From assembly GCA_041648955.1 (NCBI GenBank), contig JBAZOD010000024.1:1-13468 (forward strand): a DNA stretch of 13,468 nucleotides. The letters run 5' to 3'. This document shows positions 6,323-11,960 of this stretch, in pieces. The position numbers and the translations under genes were made by a program. Source of the stretch: JBAZOD01 sp041648955 (GTDB lineage: Bacteria; Patescibacteriota; Patescibacteriia; Patescibacteriales; JAQTRU01). The notes under the pieces were generated by a model. It was not told the origin of the DNA. It did not search any database and saw only the letters and a program-made list of their open reading frames with translations. Position 1 is the first letter of the stretch. Each line of letters starts with the position of its first letter.

Positions 6323-7498
6323 TTAGCCAACAAATTTTGTTTCGTTATTATTTTTCTTTATATCCTCTATTATTTTTTTAATTATTTTTTTAGTAATATC
6401 TCTTCCTCCCAGACCGACTATAAAGCTTTGGATCTTGCCGTTGAATTTTTTTTGAACAGAAGCTTTTAAGTCGCTGGCCAGCGGTCCGATATGCCCCAAA
6501 GAAATGGATTTATCTAAAATTGCGATGTATTTGGCTGGCTTGATGACTTTTAAAATTTCTTCAGCTGGGAAGGGGCGAAAAGTTTTTATTTTCAAAATGC
6601 CGACCTTATCTTTGAAAAAAGAAATATTATGTTCGTCCGCTACTTCTTTTATTGTGCCGATGATGGAGCCCATAGCGGTTAAAATTATTTTTGGATTTTT
6701 AGGGCCATAGTATTCTACTAAACCATTGTCGATTGACGATTGACGATTGACGATTGTTGGGCTGGAGATTGTTTGATGATATTTTTTGTATTCTTCGTTT
6801 ATAACCTCAAGGCTGGCGGTTAAATCATCATGCAGATCTTGGCGGATCTCCATATAATCAGCGGGAGTAGCAAAAGCGCCCATAGTGACGGGATTTTTGG
6901 GGTCTAAAAATTGTCCTGTCTTTGGCTTGTAGTCTGGCAAATATTTTTTTATTTTATCTGGTTCTGGTATTACTACCGGTTCGTAAGTGTGAGTGAGAAT
7001 AAAGCCGTCAATATTTATCATTACTGGCAGGTTTAATTTTTCTGCTATTTTATAAGCTATAATATGCTGTTCTATTGCTTCTTGATGATTTTCGGCAAAA
7101 AACATAATCCAGCCGGCATCTCTGATAGTCATAGCGTCTTGCTGGTCATTCCAAATATTGATGGGCGCGGACACGGCTCGATTGGCGCAGGTTATTACAA
7201 CAGGCAAGCGCATGCCGGCGATATTAAAGATAACCTCGGTCATCAAAAGAAGACCCTGGGAAGAGGTGGCTGAATAAACCCGCACGCCGGTAGCGCTGGC
7301 GCCAAGAATGATAGATGCGGCGGCAAATTCGCTTTCTGCCCGGACGTATTCATAATTAGCTTTTCCGTTTGCCTTGAATTTCGCCAAATCTTCAACAATA
7401 TGAGTTTGGGGAGTGATGGGATAGGCGGAAATAACAGCCGGGTTGATATTTTTTATAGTTAGGGCAATAGCGTGAGAGCCCTCAAGTATTTGTTTCAT
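6323..7498 (-). CDS. porA: 2-oxoacid (pyruvate):ferredoxin oxidoreductase, alpha subunit
   Basis: The alpha subunit of the 2-oxoacid:ferredoxin oxidoreductase; it forms the active site with the TPP-binding beta subunit. At 391 aa it has standard length. The diagnostic 'AYPITPQTHIVE' is at 25-36, 'AESEFAAASIILGASATGVRVYSATSSQGL' at 54-83, 'PVVITCANRAVSAPINIWNDQQD' at 99-121, and the C-terminal domain includes 'LTAMGS' and 'VGILKIKTFRPFP'. The start at 7498 is 2 bases after porD. Residues about 245-258 ('SSPTIVNRQSSIDN') are encoded by a tandem heptamer array (6724-6758) and appear to be an insertion in the linker before 'LVEYYGP'. The downstream neighbour is a pilin gene 5 bases away instead of porB. 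Confidence 0.92.
   Translation of the reverse strand: MKQILEGSHAIALTIKNINPAVISAYPITPQTHIVEDLAKFKANGKANYEYVRAESEFAAASIILGASATGVRVYSATSSQGLLLMTEVIFNIAGMRLPVVITCANRAVSAPINIWNDQQDAMTIRDAGWIMFFAENHQEAIEQHIIAYKIAEKLNLPVMINIDGFILTHTYEPVVIPEPDKIKKYLPDYKPKTGQFLDPKNPVTMGAFATPADYMEIRQDLHDDLTASLEVINEEYKKYHQTISSPTIVNRQSSIDNGLVEYYGPKNPKIILTAMGSIIGTIKEVADEHNISFFKDKVGILKIKTFRPFPAEEILKVIKPAKYIAILDKSISLGHIGPLASDLKASVQKKFNGKIQSFIVGLGGRDITKKIIKKIIEDIKKNNNETKFVG
6724..6758 (-). repeat. 7-bp tandem array inside porA
   Basis: Five heptamers in a row: CCATTGT, three exact CGATTGA, then CGATTGT (+ strand). In the porA frame this reads as 'TIVNRQSSIDN'. The sense-strand unit (CAATCGT) has no stop in any frame when repeated, whereas the other strand reads into TGA. 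Thirty-five bases is not a multiple of three, and each added or lost unit would shift the porA frame. Confidence 0.85.
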
Positions 7499-7500
7499 AA

Positions 7501-7767
7501 TTATTTTTTATCTAATTCCATTATAATAGCTTTGACCGGACATTCAGCAGCACAGGCACCGCAGCCTTTGCAATAATCATAATCAACTTCCGGTTTTAAT
7601 TTTCCTTCTTTGTCATTTTTCATTTCTATTATTCCTTCCGGGCAGATTCGCGCGCAAAGACCGCAGCCAATACATTTTTCAAGGTCTATTTTTGGCTTGA
7701 ATGTTCTCCAGCCCCCGGTTTTATTTTTTTTGGTTGAGCCCGGCTTGGCGGTTATATTTATTTTCAT
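7501..7767 (-). CDS. porD: 2-oxoacid:ferredoxin oxidoreductase, delta (ferredoxin-like) subunit
   Basis: An 88-residue 2x[4Fe-4S] ferredoxin-type subunit that carries electrons from the TPP site to external ferredoxin. Two CxxCxxCxxxC(P) motifs are present: C32, C35, C38, C42 and C66, C69, C72, C76, the last of each followed by Pro. The N-terminal extension with 'GGWRTFKPKID' (18-28) is typical of PorD and not of free ferredoxins. It lies 18 bases after porG and 2 bases before porA, so the three are surely cotranscribed. Confidence 0.93.
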   Translation of the reverse strand: MKINITAKPGSTKKNKTGGWRTFKPKIDLEKCIGCGLCARICPEGIIEMKNDKEGKLKPEVDYDYCKGCGACAAECPVKAIIMELDKK

Positions 7768-7785
7768 AATTTTAAATAGTATAGT

Positions 7786-8328
7786 TTAAGAGTTAAAAGC
7801 CTGAGTTATAGCTTGGATATTTTTATTAACCATTTCTTTGCCTTTGGAGGAAAATTTTTGTTCTATAGCTTTTTTAAGTCCGTCCAAGGTTACCAGGCCG
7901 GTAGCTTTGGCAAAGGCGCCGAGAATTATAGTATTCACTATATTTTTCCCGATTATTTTCAGAGCAATATCAGTAGCATTTATTGGATAAATATTTTTTT
8001 CCGGCAAATTTATTTTTAATTCTTTTTTATCTTTAGCTGTGTTTATTATAACTAAAGTTTTTTCTCCGCAGCCAGCGGCAACATCAACAGAAGAAAGAAG
8101 GGACGGATCTAAAATTATTAAAACATCGGGGTGATAAACATGCTCTCTGATTTTAATTTCTTTTTTATCAATTCGAGCAAAAGATTCAATAGGCGCTCCG
8201 GTTCTTTCCACTCCAAAAGAAGGAAAAGCTTGAGCTATCTTTCCGTCTGAAAACGCCGCCATTGCTATTAGTTCCGCTGCCGTTACTACGCCTTGGCCGC
8301 CGCGGCCGTGAATTCTTATTTGTTTCAT
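7786..8328 (-). CDS. porG: 2-oxoacid:ferredoxin oxidoreductase, gamma subunit
   Basis: The gamma (catalytic-chain-associated, POR/KOR gamma domain) subunit, 180 aa, normal length. The family signature 'RIHGRGGQGVVTAAELIA' begins at residue 4, followed by 'AFPSFGVERTGAPIESFARID' (34-54) and 'HPDVLIILDPSLL' (66-78). It heads the gamma-delta-alpha order known from archaeal and Thermotoga-type pyruvate oxidoreductases. Its ATG (8326-8328) follows directly on the repeat block downstream of the GxxExxY gene, so its promoter, if separate, must lie in that repeat. I see no convincing -35/-10 pair there. Confidence 0.92.
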   Translation of the reverse strand: MKQIRIHGRGGQGVVTAAELIAMAAFSDGKIAQAFPSFGVERTGAPIESFARIDKKEIKIREHVYHPDVLIILDPSLLSSVDVAAGCGEKTLVIINTAKDKKELKINLPEKNIYPINATDIALKIIGKNIVNTIILGAFAKATGLVTLDGLKKAIEQKFSSKGKEMVNKNIQAITQAFNS

Positions 8329-8335
8329 ATATAAT

Positions 8336-8389
8336 TCAAATAATTAATAATTCAAATGCCTCAAATACGTAATTCAAATACTTCAAATA
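8336..8389 (-). repeat. ATTTGAAT-type repeat cluster, left end of the GxxExxY element
   Basis: Read on the minus strand, five copies of ATTTGA occur in about 55 bases (TATTTGAAGTATTTGAAT, then GTATTTGAGGCATTTGAAT, then TTATTTGAAT). The 18 bases at 8372-8389 are an inverted copy, 17 of 18 identical, of 8798-8815 on the other side of the GxxExxY gene. The TGA stop of that gene (8383-8385) lies within the first repeat unit. Confidence 0.7.
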
Positions 8390-8775
8390 TTTTTTAAAAA
8401 TTTACTGTTTAAAACTCTTTTCGGTGCTAATCTTGTTTGTCTAAAATTAACTATTATAGCTAACTGTAGATTTAATGTTATTAAATATCTTTTGGCCTGA
8501 TAATAATCTTCTTTGGTAATAAAATTTTTTGCTTTGAACTCTAAAACAATTTTGTCATCTACTATAAAATCGCATATGCACCTAATTTTTTCTTGTCCGT
8601 ACTGATGATCTTCAAATTTATATTCGCGGGCATATTTTATTTTCTCTCGTTTAAGCAATTTTTCAAAATAATCAGCATATTGTTTTTCGCTCCTGAAATG
8701 TCCTAATTCTTTATGGGTTTTAAATAACAAGCCAGTTATTTTATATGATAGCTCTTTATGAGCAACTTTATCCAT
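8383..8775 (-). CDS. GxxExxY-family protein (PDDEXK_3-like), 130 aa
   Basis: A small protein of the GxxExxY family, classed with PD-(D/E)XK nuclease-fold proteins. The N-terminal helix 'ELSYKITGLLFKTHKELG' leads to 'GHFRSEKQYADYFEKLL' at 25-41, matching G-x-x-x-S/E-x-x-Y-x-x-x-x. A nuclease-like core follows: 'CICDFIVDDKIVLEFKAK' (65-82) gives the D...E-x-K pattern (D69, E78, K80 region). It ends with 'QAKRYLITLNLQLAIIVNFRQTRLAPKRVLN', the family's Q-x-x-x-Y-L...L-x-x-N-F...KR end. Nuclease activity has not been shown for the family as far as I know. Near-identical inverted repeats flank the gene, so it may be, or have been, mobile. Confidence 0.82.
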   Translation of the reverse strand: MDKVAHKELSYKITGLLFKTHKELGHFRSEKQYADYFEKLLKREKIKYAREYKFEDHQYGQEKIRCICDFIVDDKIVLEFKAKNFITKEDYYQAKRYLITLNLQLAIIVNFRQTRLAPKRVLNSKFLKNI

Positions 8776-8797
8776 ATAATTTAAGGGGTATTTTAGC

Positions 8798-8838
8798 TAT
8801 TTGAAGCATTTGAATATAAATTTGTAGTATTCGAATTA
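8798..8838 (+). repeat. ATTTGAAT-type repeat, right end of the GxxExxY element
   Basis: TATTTGAAGCATTTGAAT (8798-8815) followed by ATTTGTAGTATTCGAATTA. The first 18 bases mirror 8372-8389 with one mismatch, forming inverted repeats around the GxxExxY gene. The stop codon of the DsbA-like gene (8836-8838) falls at the edge of this block. Confidence 0.7.
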
Positions 8839-9534
8839 TTTATTTAATTCTTCAATTATTTGAATAAATAAGTCGTGGGGAATATCACCCTCAATTTTGT
8901 AGCCGTTTATAAACCAAGTCGGCGTTCCGGTTATTTCCAGGGATTTTCCGTCAGCATAATCTTTATTTATTTTACTTATATATTTTTCGCTTTCCAAGCA
9001 TTCTGTAAATTTGTTTACATCCGCTCCTATTTGGTTGGCTAATTCCGGCAGCTGGTTTATTTCAAATTTTCCTTGATTGGCGAAAAGTTTGTCGTGCATA
9101 ATCCAGAACAGACCTTGCTCGCCCGCGCAGCGTCCGGCCAAAGCTAAATCAACAGAATTCTCGCGAACGGGAAAGTCTCTGAATATTATTTTAACGCTGT
9201 CTTTGTATTTCAAGCTTATTTCTCGAATATTAGAAAAAGAGTTTAAGCAGTAAGGGCAGTTAAAATCCGCAAATTCCACGATGGTAATTTTTGGCTTGGC
9301 TGCTCCCAGCCAATAATTATCTGTTCCGGTGATTGTTTTGTCCTCGGTATCAGTTTTGTATTGCTCAAGTTGAGCTAATATTTTATTCTCATCTATGGTT
9401 TTGCTATTTTTGTTTTTTATCAAATCAAAAATGTAAAAACAAAAAGCTACCAAAAAGATGGCTAATAAAGTCATGACGGAGTAAAAAGCGATTTTCCACC
9501 ACCTTTCTTGAAATTTATTTAACATGGGTTCCAT
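8836..9534 (-). CDS. membrane-anchored DsbA-like thiol:disulfide oxidoreductase, 232 aa
   Basis: A thioredoxin-fold (Thioredoxin_4/DsbA-like) protein held in the membrane by one N-terminal helix at about residues 15-37, with the enzyme domain outside. 'PKITIVEFADFNCPYC' places the redox pair at C93-P-Y-C96. 'IIFRDFPV' follows, and 'GTPTWFINGY' at 203-212 gives the cis-Pro loop (T204-P205). The middle helical insertion has an extra Cys pair (C136, C179). The role is oxidising or isomerising cysteines of exported proteins. The two Cys-rich pilin-like proteins downstream on the same strand are obvious candidate substrates, by inference. The start at 9534 or the in-frame ATG at 9525 are both possible. 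Confidence 0.9.
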   Translation of the reverse strand: MEPMLNKFQERWWKIAFYSVMTLLAIFLVAFCFYIFDLIKNKNSKTIDENKILAQLEQYKTDTEDKTITGTDNYWLGAAKPKITIVEFADFNCPYCLNSFSNIREISLKYKDSVKIIFRDFPVRENSVDLALAGRCAGEQGLFWIMHDKLFANQGKFEINQLPELANQIGADVNKFTECLESEKYISKINKDYADGKSLEITGTPTWFINGYKIEGDIPHDLFIQIIEELNK

Positions 9535-9554
9535 TGATAAAATAATGAATTTTG

Positions 9555-9560
9555 ATTATA
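9555..9560 (-). promoter_or_regulatory. possible -10 element for the DsbA-like gene
   Basis: On the minus strand a perfect TATAAT (in ACTATAATC) lies about 20 bases before the ATG at 9534, which would give a 5' leader of roughly a dozen bases. The expected -35 position shows only a weak match. A second TATAAT at 9580-9575 on the same strand shows how easily the hexamer occurs here. Confidence 0.35.
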
Positions 9561-9591
9561 GTAAAGATAGGTTTATTATATCATTTTTTAT

Positions 9592-9729
9592 ATGAATAAA
9601 CAAAATTTTGAGAATTTAGAGGTGGAAGCGGAAAAAAATAAAAAAAGGCGTGATAAAAAAAAGAAGAAAAACATGAAAGTGAGCGGCGCCGGGGTGAAGG
9701 CGTTAGCGAGGATTATAAAGAATCGATGA
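9592..9729 (+). CDS. small basic ORF, 45 aa
   Basis: An ATG-to-TGA ORF of 45 codons, divergent from the DsbA-like gene. The product begins MNKQNFENLEVEAEKNKK, has a run of Lys/Arg ('KKRRDKKKKKN', about 17-27) and ends 'MKVSGAGVKALARIIKNR', an amphipathic, conserved-looking C-terminal helix. The non-random end and the placement after a divergent promoter region support a real gene, perhaps a nucleic-acid-binding microprotein, but no family is assigned. A weak promoter-like pair (TTGATT 9552-9557, 16 bases, TATTAT 9574-9579) precedes it. The poly-Lys stretch could equally come from an A-rich non-coding sequence. Confidence 0.5.
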   Translation: MNKQNFENLEVEAEKNKKRRDKKKKKNMKVSGAGVKALARIIKNR

Positions 9730-9928
9730 TATTTTTGAGGTTTTTGATATTTAAGAAGTAAATTAGGTACTTAGGGCTTAGGGATTAGGGAGTAGGGTTT
9801 GTATGTTTGTGTTTTTTTGAAAATAGCATTCGCGGCATTCGCATTCCTCTAATAATATTTAAAAATCACTAAAGAATTCGAATTAACGGTTCATAAAAGG
9901 TTTAAAAATACATAAACGTGTTGAACAT
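9730..9928. repeat. repeat-filled intergenic region with TTAGGG heptamers and ATTCG words
   Basis: No gene is seen here. At 9770-9797 are four heptamers: CTTAGGG twice, ATTAGGG, AGTAGGG, preceded by a degenerate ATTAGGT (9762-9768). At 9826-9847 GCATTCG-type words repeat (GCATTCGCG, GCATTCGC, ATTCC). At 9875-9884 is AATTCGAATT, a perfect 10-base palindrome sharing ATTCGAAT with the right edge of the GxxExxY element. The heptamer unit carries TAG when repeated in either phase, so it could not stay open in a gene. The exodeoxyribonuclease gene starts at 9929 without a Shine-Dalgarno. Confidence 0.7.
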
Positions 9929-10684
9929 ATGAAGATACTATCTTGGAATGTTAATGGCATCAGAGCGGTTGTGAAGAAGGGTTTTTTAGATTTTTTAAAA
10001 AAAGAAAAACCGGATTTTTTGTGTTTGCAGGAAATAAAAATAGACAAAGAATCAAAAGCTAAGGAAGTTTTTGATTTTGCTGATTATCAGGAATTTTGGC
10101 ATAGCGCCAAGCGCCCCGGTTACAGCGGCACGGCTATTTTGGTTAAAGATGGAATCAAAGCAAAAATTTTGCCGGATTTAGATTGGGACAACGAAGGACG
10201 CATTCAGGTTTTAGATTGTGAAAAGTTTTATTTGGCGAATATTTATTTTCCTAATGCTAATCATGAATTATCCCGCTTGGATTTCAAATTGGATTTTAAC
10301 AGTAAAGTTTTATCTTATTTTAAAAAATTGGAAAAGAAGAAGCCGATAATCGCCACGGGTGATTTTAATGTGGCGCACGAAGAAATAGATTTGGCCCGGC
10401 CAAAGGATAATATTGGGAATCCTGGCTTTACGGATGAAGAGCGAGCTTGGATGACAAAATTTTTGAAAGCCGGCTTTGTTGATACTTTTCGTTATTTAAA
10501 TAAAAATAAAATTCAATATTCTTGGTGGAGCTATCGTTTTAACGCCCGCGCCAGAAATATCGGCTGGAGGATTGACTATTTTTGCGTTTCTGTCAAAATA
10601 ATAAAAAAAATAAGAAAATCGTTCATTTTGGATAAGGTTTCCGGCTCGGATCACTGTCCAGCCGGTGTAGATGTTAAATTTTAA
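9929..10684 (+). CDS. xth: exodeoxyribonuclease III / AP endonuclease (ExoIII/Xth family), 251 aa
   Basis: A class II AP endonuclease and 3'-5' exonuclease for base-excision repair, acting on abasic sites in the cytoplasm. All key residues are present: N7 in 'SWNVNG', E35 in 'CLQEIK', Y106 in 'NIYFPNA', D145 and N147 in 'GDFNVAH', D216 in 'WRIDYF', and D241-H242 in 'SGSDHCP'. 'WSYRFNARARNIGWRIDY' (200-217) is the typical substrate-binding stretch. The length of 251 aa is normal for the family. It is the first clear gene after the repeat-rich gap and is followed by a 49-aa acidic ORF. It could be named exoA or xthA; the subfamily is not resolved. Confidence 0.95.
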   Translation: MKILSWNVNGIRAVVKKGFLDFLKKEKPDFLCLQEIKIDKESKAKEVFDFADYQEFWHSAKRPGYSGTAILVKDGIKAKILPDLDWDNEGRIQVLDCEKFYLANIYFPNANHELSRLDFKLDFNSKVLSYFKKLEKKKPIIATGDFNVAHEEIDLARPKDNIGNPGFTDEERAWMTKFLKAGFVDTFRYLNKNKIQYSWWSYRFNARARNIGWRIDYFCVSVKIIKKIRKSFILDKVSGSDHCPAGVDVKF

Positions 10685-10688
10685 AAAC

Positions 10689-10694
10689 AGGAGG
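10689..10694 (+). promoter_or_regulatory. consensus Shine-Dalgarno AGGAGG for the 49-aa ORF
   Basis: AGGAGG lies five bases before ATG 10700. None of the other starts I examined in this window has a comparable site, so this one stands out and supports the small ORF being translated, possibly at a high level. Confidence 0.75.
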
Positions 10695-10699
10695 TTGCT

Positions 10700-10849
10700 A
10701 TGCAAGCAGCAGCAAAGGCAGCAAAAGGATTAGGGGGAGGTTTGGGCCAAAATCCGGATAATGGAGAAGTCTTGGAAGAAGACAATCCTGACACGGCAGT
10801 TCCAGTAGATAATGATGAAAATGAGGCGGAAGGATTTTCTCCTTCTTAA
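10700..10849 (+). CDS. small acidic ORF, 49 aa, unknown function
   Basis: The 49-codon ORF runs from ATG 10700 to TAA 10847-10849. It begins 'MQAAAKAAKGLGGGLGQ', Ala/Lys/Gly-rich and flexible, and continues as an acidic tail ('EVLEEDNPDTAVPVDNDENEAEG') with no Cys, Trp or Tyr; the protein is probably intrinsically disordered. The AGGAGG site 5 bases upstream and a terminator 18 bases downstream frame it as a real expression unit after the exonuclease gene, 15 bases away. I know no family for it. It could be a microprotein acting on a partner, or a leader-like peptide. Confidence 0.65.
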   Translation: MQAAAKAAKGLGGGLGQNPDNGEVLEEDNPDTAVPVDNDENEAEGFSPS

Positions 10850-10867
10850 ATATTTTACAGAAAAATT

Positions 10868-10903
10868 ATGCCCAGAGATTCGTTCTTCGGGCATTTGATT
10901 TTT
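10868..10903 (+). terminator. intrinsic terminator after the 49-aa ORF
   Basis: ATGCCC (10868-10873) pairs with GGGCAT (10889-10894). Inside, one mismatch is followed by about four more pairs closing a 5-base loop. The T-rich tail TTGATTTTT runs 10895-10903. The position between the 49-aa ORF and the CNNM gene is right for ending the exonuclease transcript. Confidence 0.75.
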
Positions 10904-10944
10904 AGGAAATTTTAAGATAAGATGATAATATAAAATACAAATTC

Positions 10945-11958
10945 ATGACTTATATTATAGTAATTTTTCTAGTTTCGTTGTCCGCTTTATTCTCTGGTTT
11001 AACGTTAGGGTTTTTTAGCTTGAATAAGGACGATTTAGAGAGAAAAGCAGAGTTAGGTAATAAGCAAGCCAAAAAAGTTTATAACATACGTAAAAAGGGA
11101 AATCTATTACTTTGCACCTTGTTGATAGGCAACGTGGCGGTTAATTCAACCTTATCTATTTTTTTAGGATCGATTGCTTCCGGGTTTATAGCTGGCATAA
11201 CGGCTACGGCTTTGATCGTAATTTTTGGTGAAATTATTCCGCAAGCGGTTTTTTCCCGCTATGCCTTAATTACGGGAGCCAAATTTGCCTGGCTGGCTAG
11301 AATTTTTGTAACAATTTTATTTCCGATTTGTTGGCCGCTGGCCTGGGTCTTAGATAAGATTTTGGGAGCTGAGATGCCGACGGTTTATTCTAAGCATGAG
11401 TTGATGAAGATTATTGAGGACCATGAAGATCTTGAAGAAAGCGAAGTTGATAAAGATGAGGAGAGGATTGTTAAAGGCGCTTTAAGCTTTTCAAACAAAA
11501 CCGCCCAAGATATTATGACGCCGCGCACAGAAATTTTTTCTTTATCAATTGATCAAAAATTAGATCAAGCCACCGTTAAAAAGATATTTAAATCAGGGCA
11601 TTCACGCATACCCGTATATGAAGAAAAGTTTGATAATATTGTCGGTTTGCTTTATGCTAAGGATTTGATTTTAAGCGACAATAGAAAAAAGAATTTATCA
11701 AAAATAATTCACGAGAAAGTAATTTTTATTAAAAACACAAAACCTCTGGATAGCTTGTTTAATGCTTTTAAAAGGACTAAGAACCATTTGTTTGTCGTGC
11801 TGGATGAAAATGACATTGTTTCCGGACTAGTTACAATTGAGGATGTCTTGGAAGAAATAATCGGAGATGAGATTGTTGATGAATATGACCGGCATGAAGA
11901 TTTGAGAAAAGTTGCTAACGATAAGATAAAAAAGAAAAAAAGAAAAAATATAAAATAA
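10945..11958 (+). CDS. CNNM/CorB-like membrane protein with CBS pair (HlyC/CorC family), 337 aa
   Basis: An integral membrane protein of the CNNM/CorB (hemolysin-family) group, linked to Mg2+ transport or efflux. The CNNM (DUF21) domain spans about residues 1-140: 'LSALFSGLTLGFFSLNKDDLERKAELGN' (12-39), 'TLLIGNVAVNSTLS' (58-71) and the signature 'FGEIIPQ' (94-100). An acidic linker follows, then two CBS domains (about 183-310) with 'DIMTPRTEIFSLS' and 'SRIPVYEEKFDNIVGLLYAKDL'; the second ends 'GLVTIEDVLEEIIGDEI'. The C-terminal CorC_HlyC domain of longer relatives is missing and replaced by a Lys-rich tail (327-337). No Shine-Dalgarno is seen. leuS begins 2 bases after the stop. Confidence 0.9.
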   Translation: MTYIIVIFLVSLSALFSGLTLGFFSLNKDDLERKAELGNKQAKKVYNIRKKGNLLLCTLLIGNVAVNSTLSIFLGSIASGFIAGITATALIVIFGEIIPQAVFSRYALITGAKFAWLARIFVTILFPICWPLAWVLDKILGAEMPTVYSKHELMKIIEDHEDLEESEVDKDEERIVKGALSFSNKTAQDIMTPRTEIFSLSIDQKLDQATVKKIFKSGHSRIPVYEEKFDNIVGLLYAKDLILSDNRKKNLSKIIHEKVIFIKNTKPLDSLFNAFKRTKNHLFVVLDENDIVSGLVTIEDVLEEIIGDEIVDEYDRHEDLRKVANDKIKKKKRKNIK

Positions 11959-11960
11959 AT

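Noticed and set aside
9762..9797. TTAGGG repeats as telomere-like sequence or a CRISPR array
   Set aside because: There are only four imperfect heptamers in direct tandem with no spacers, in a bacterial chromosome context. They belong with the other 7-base arrays in the window.
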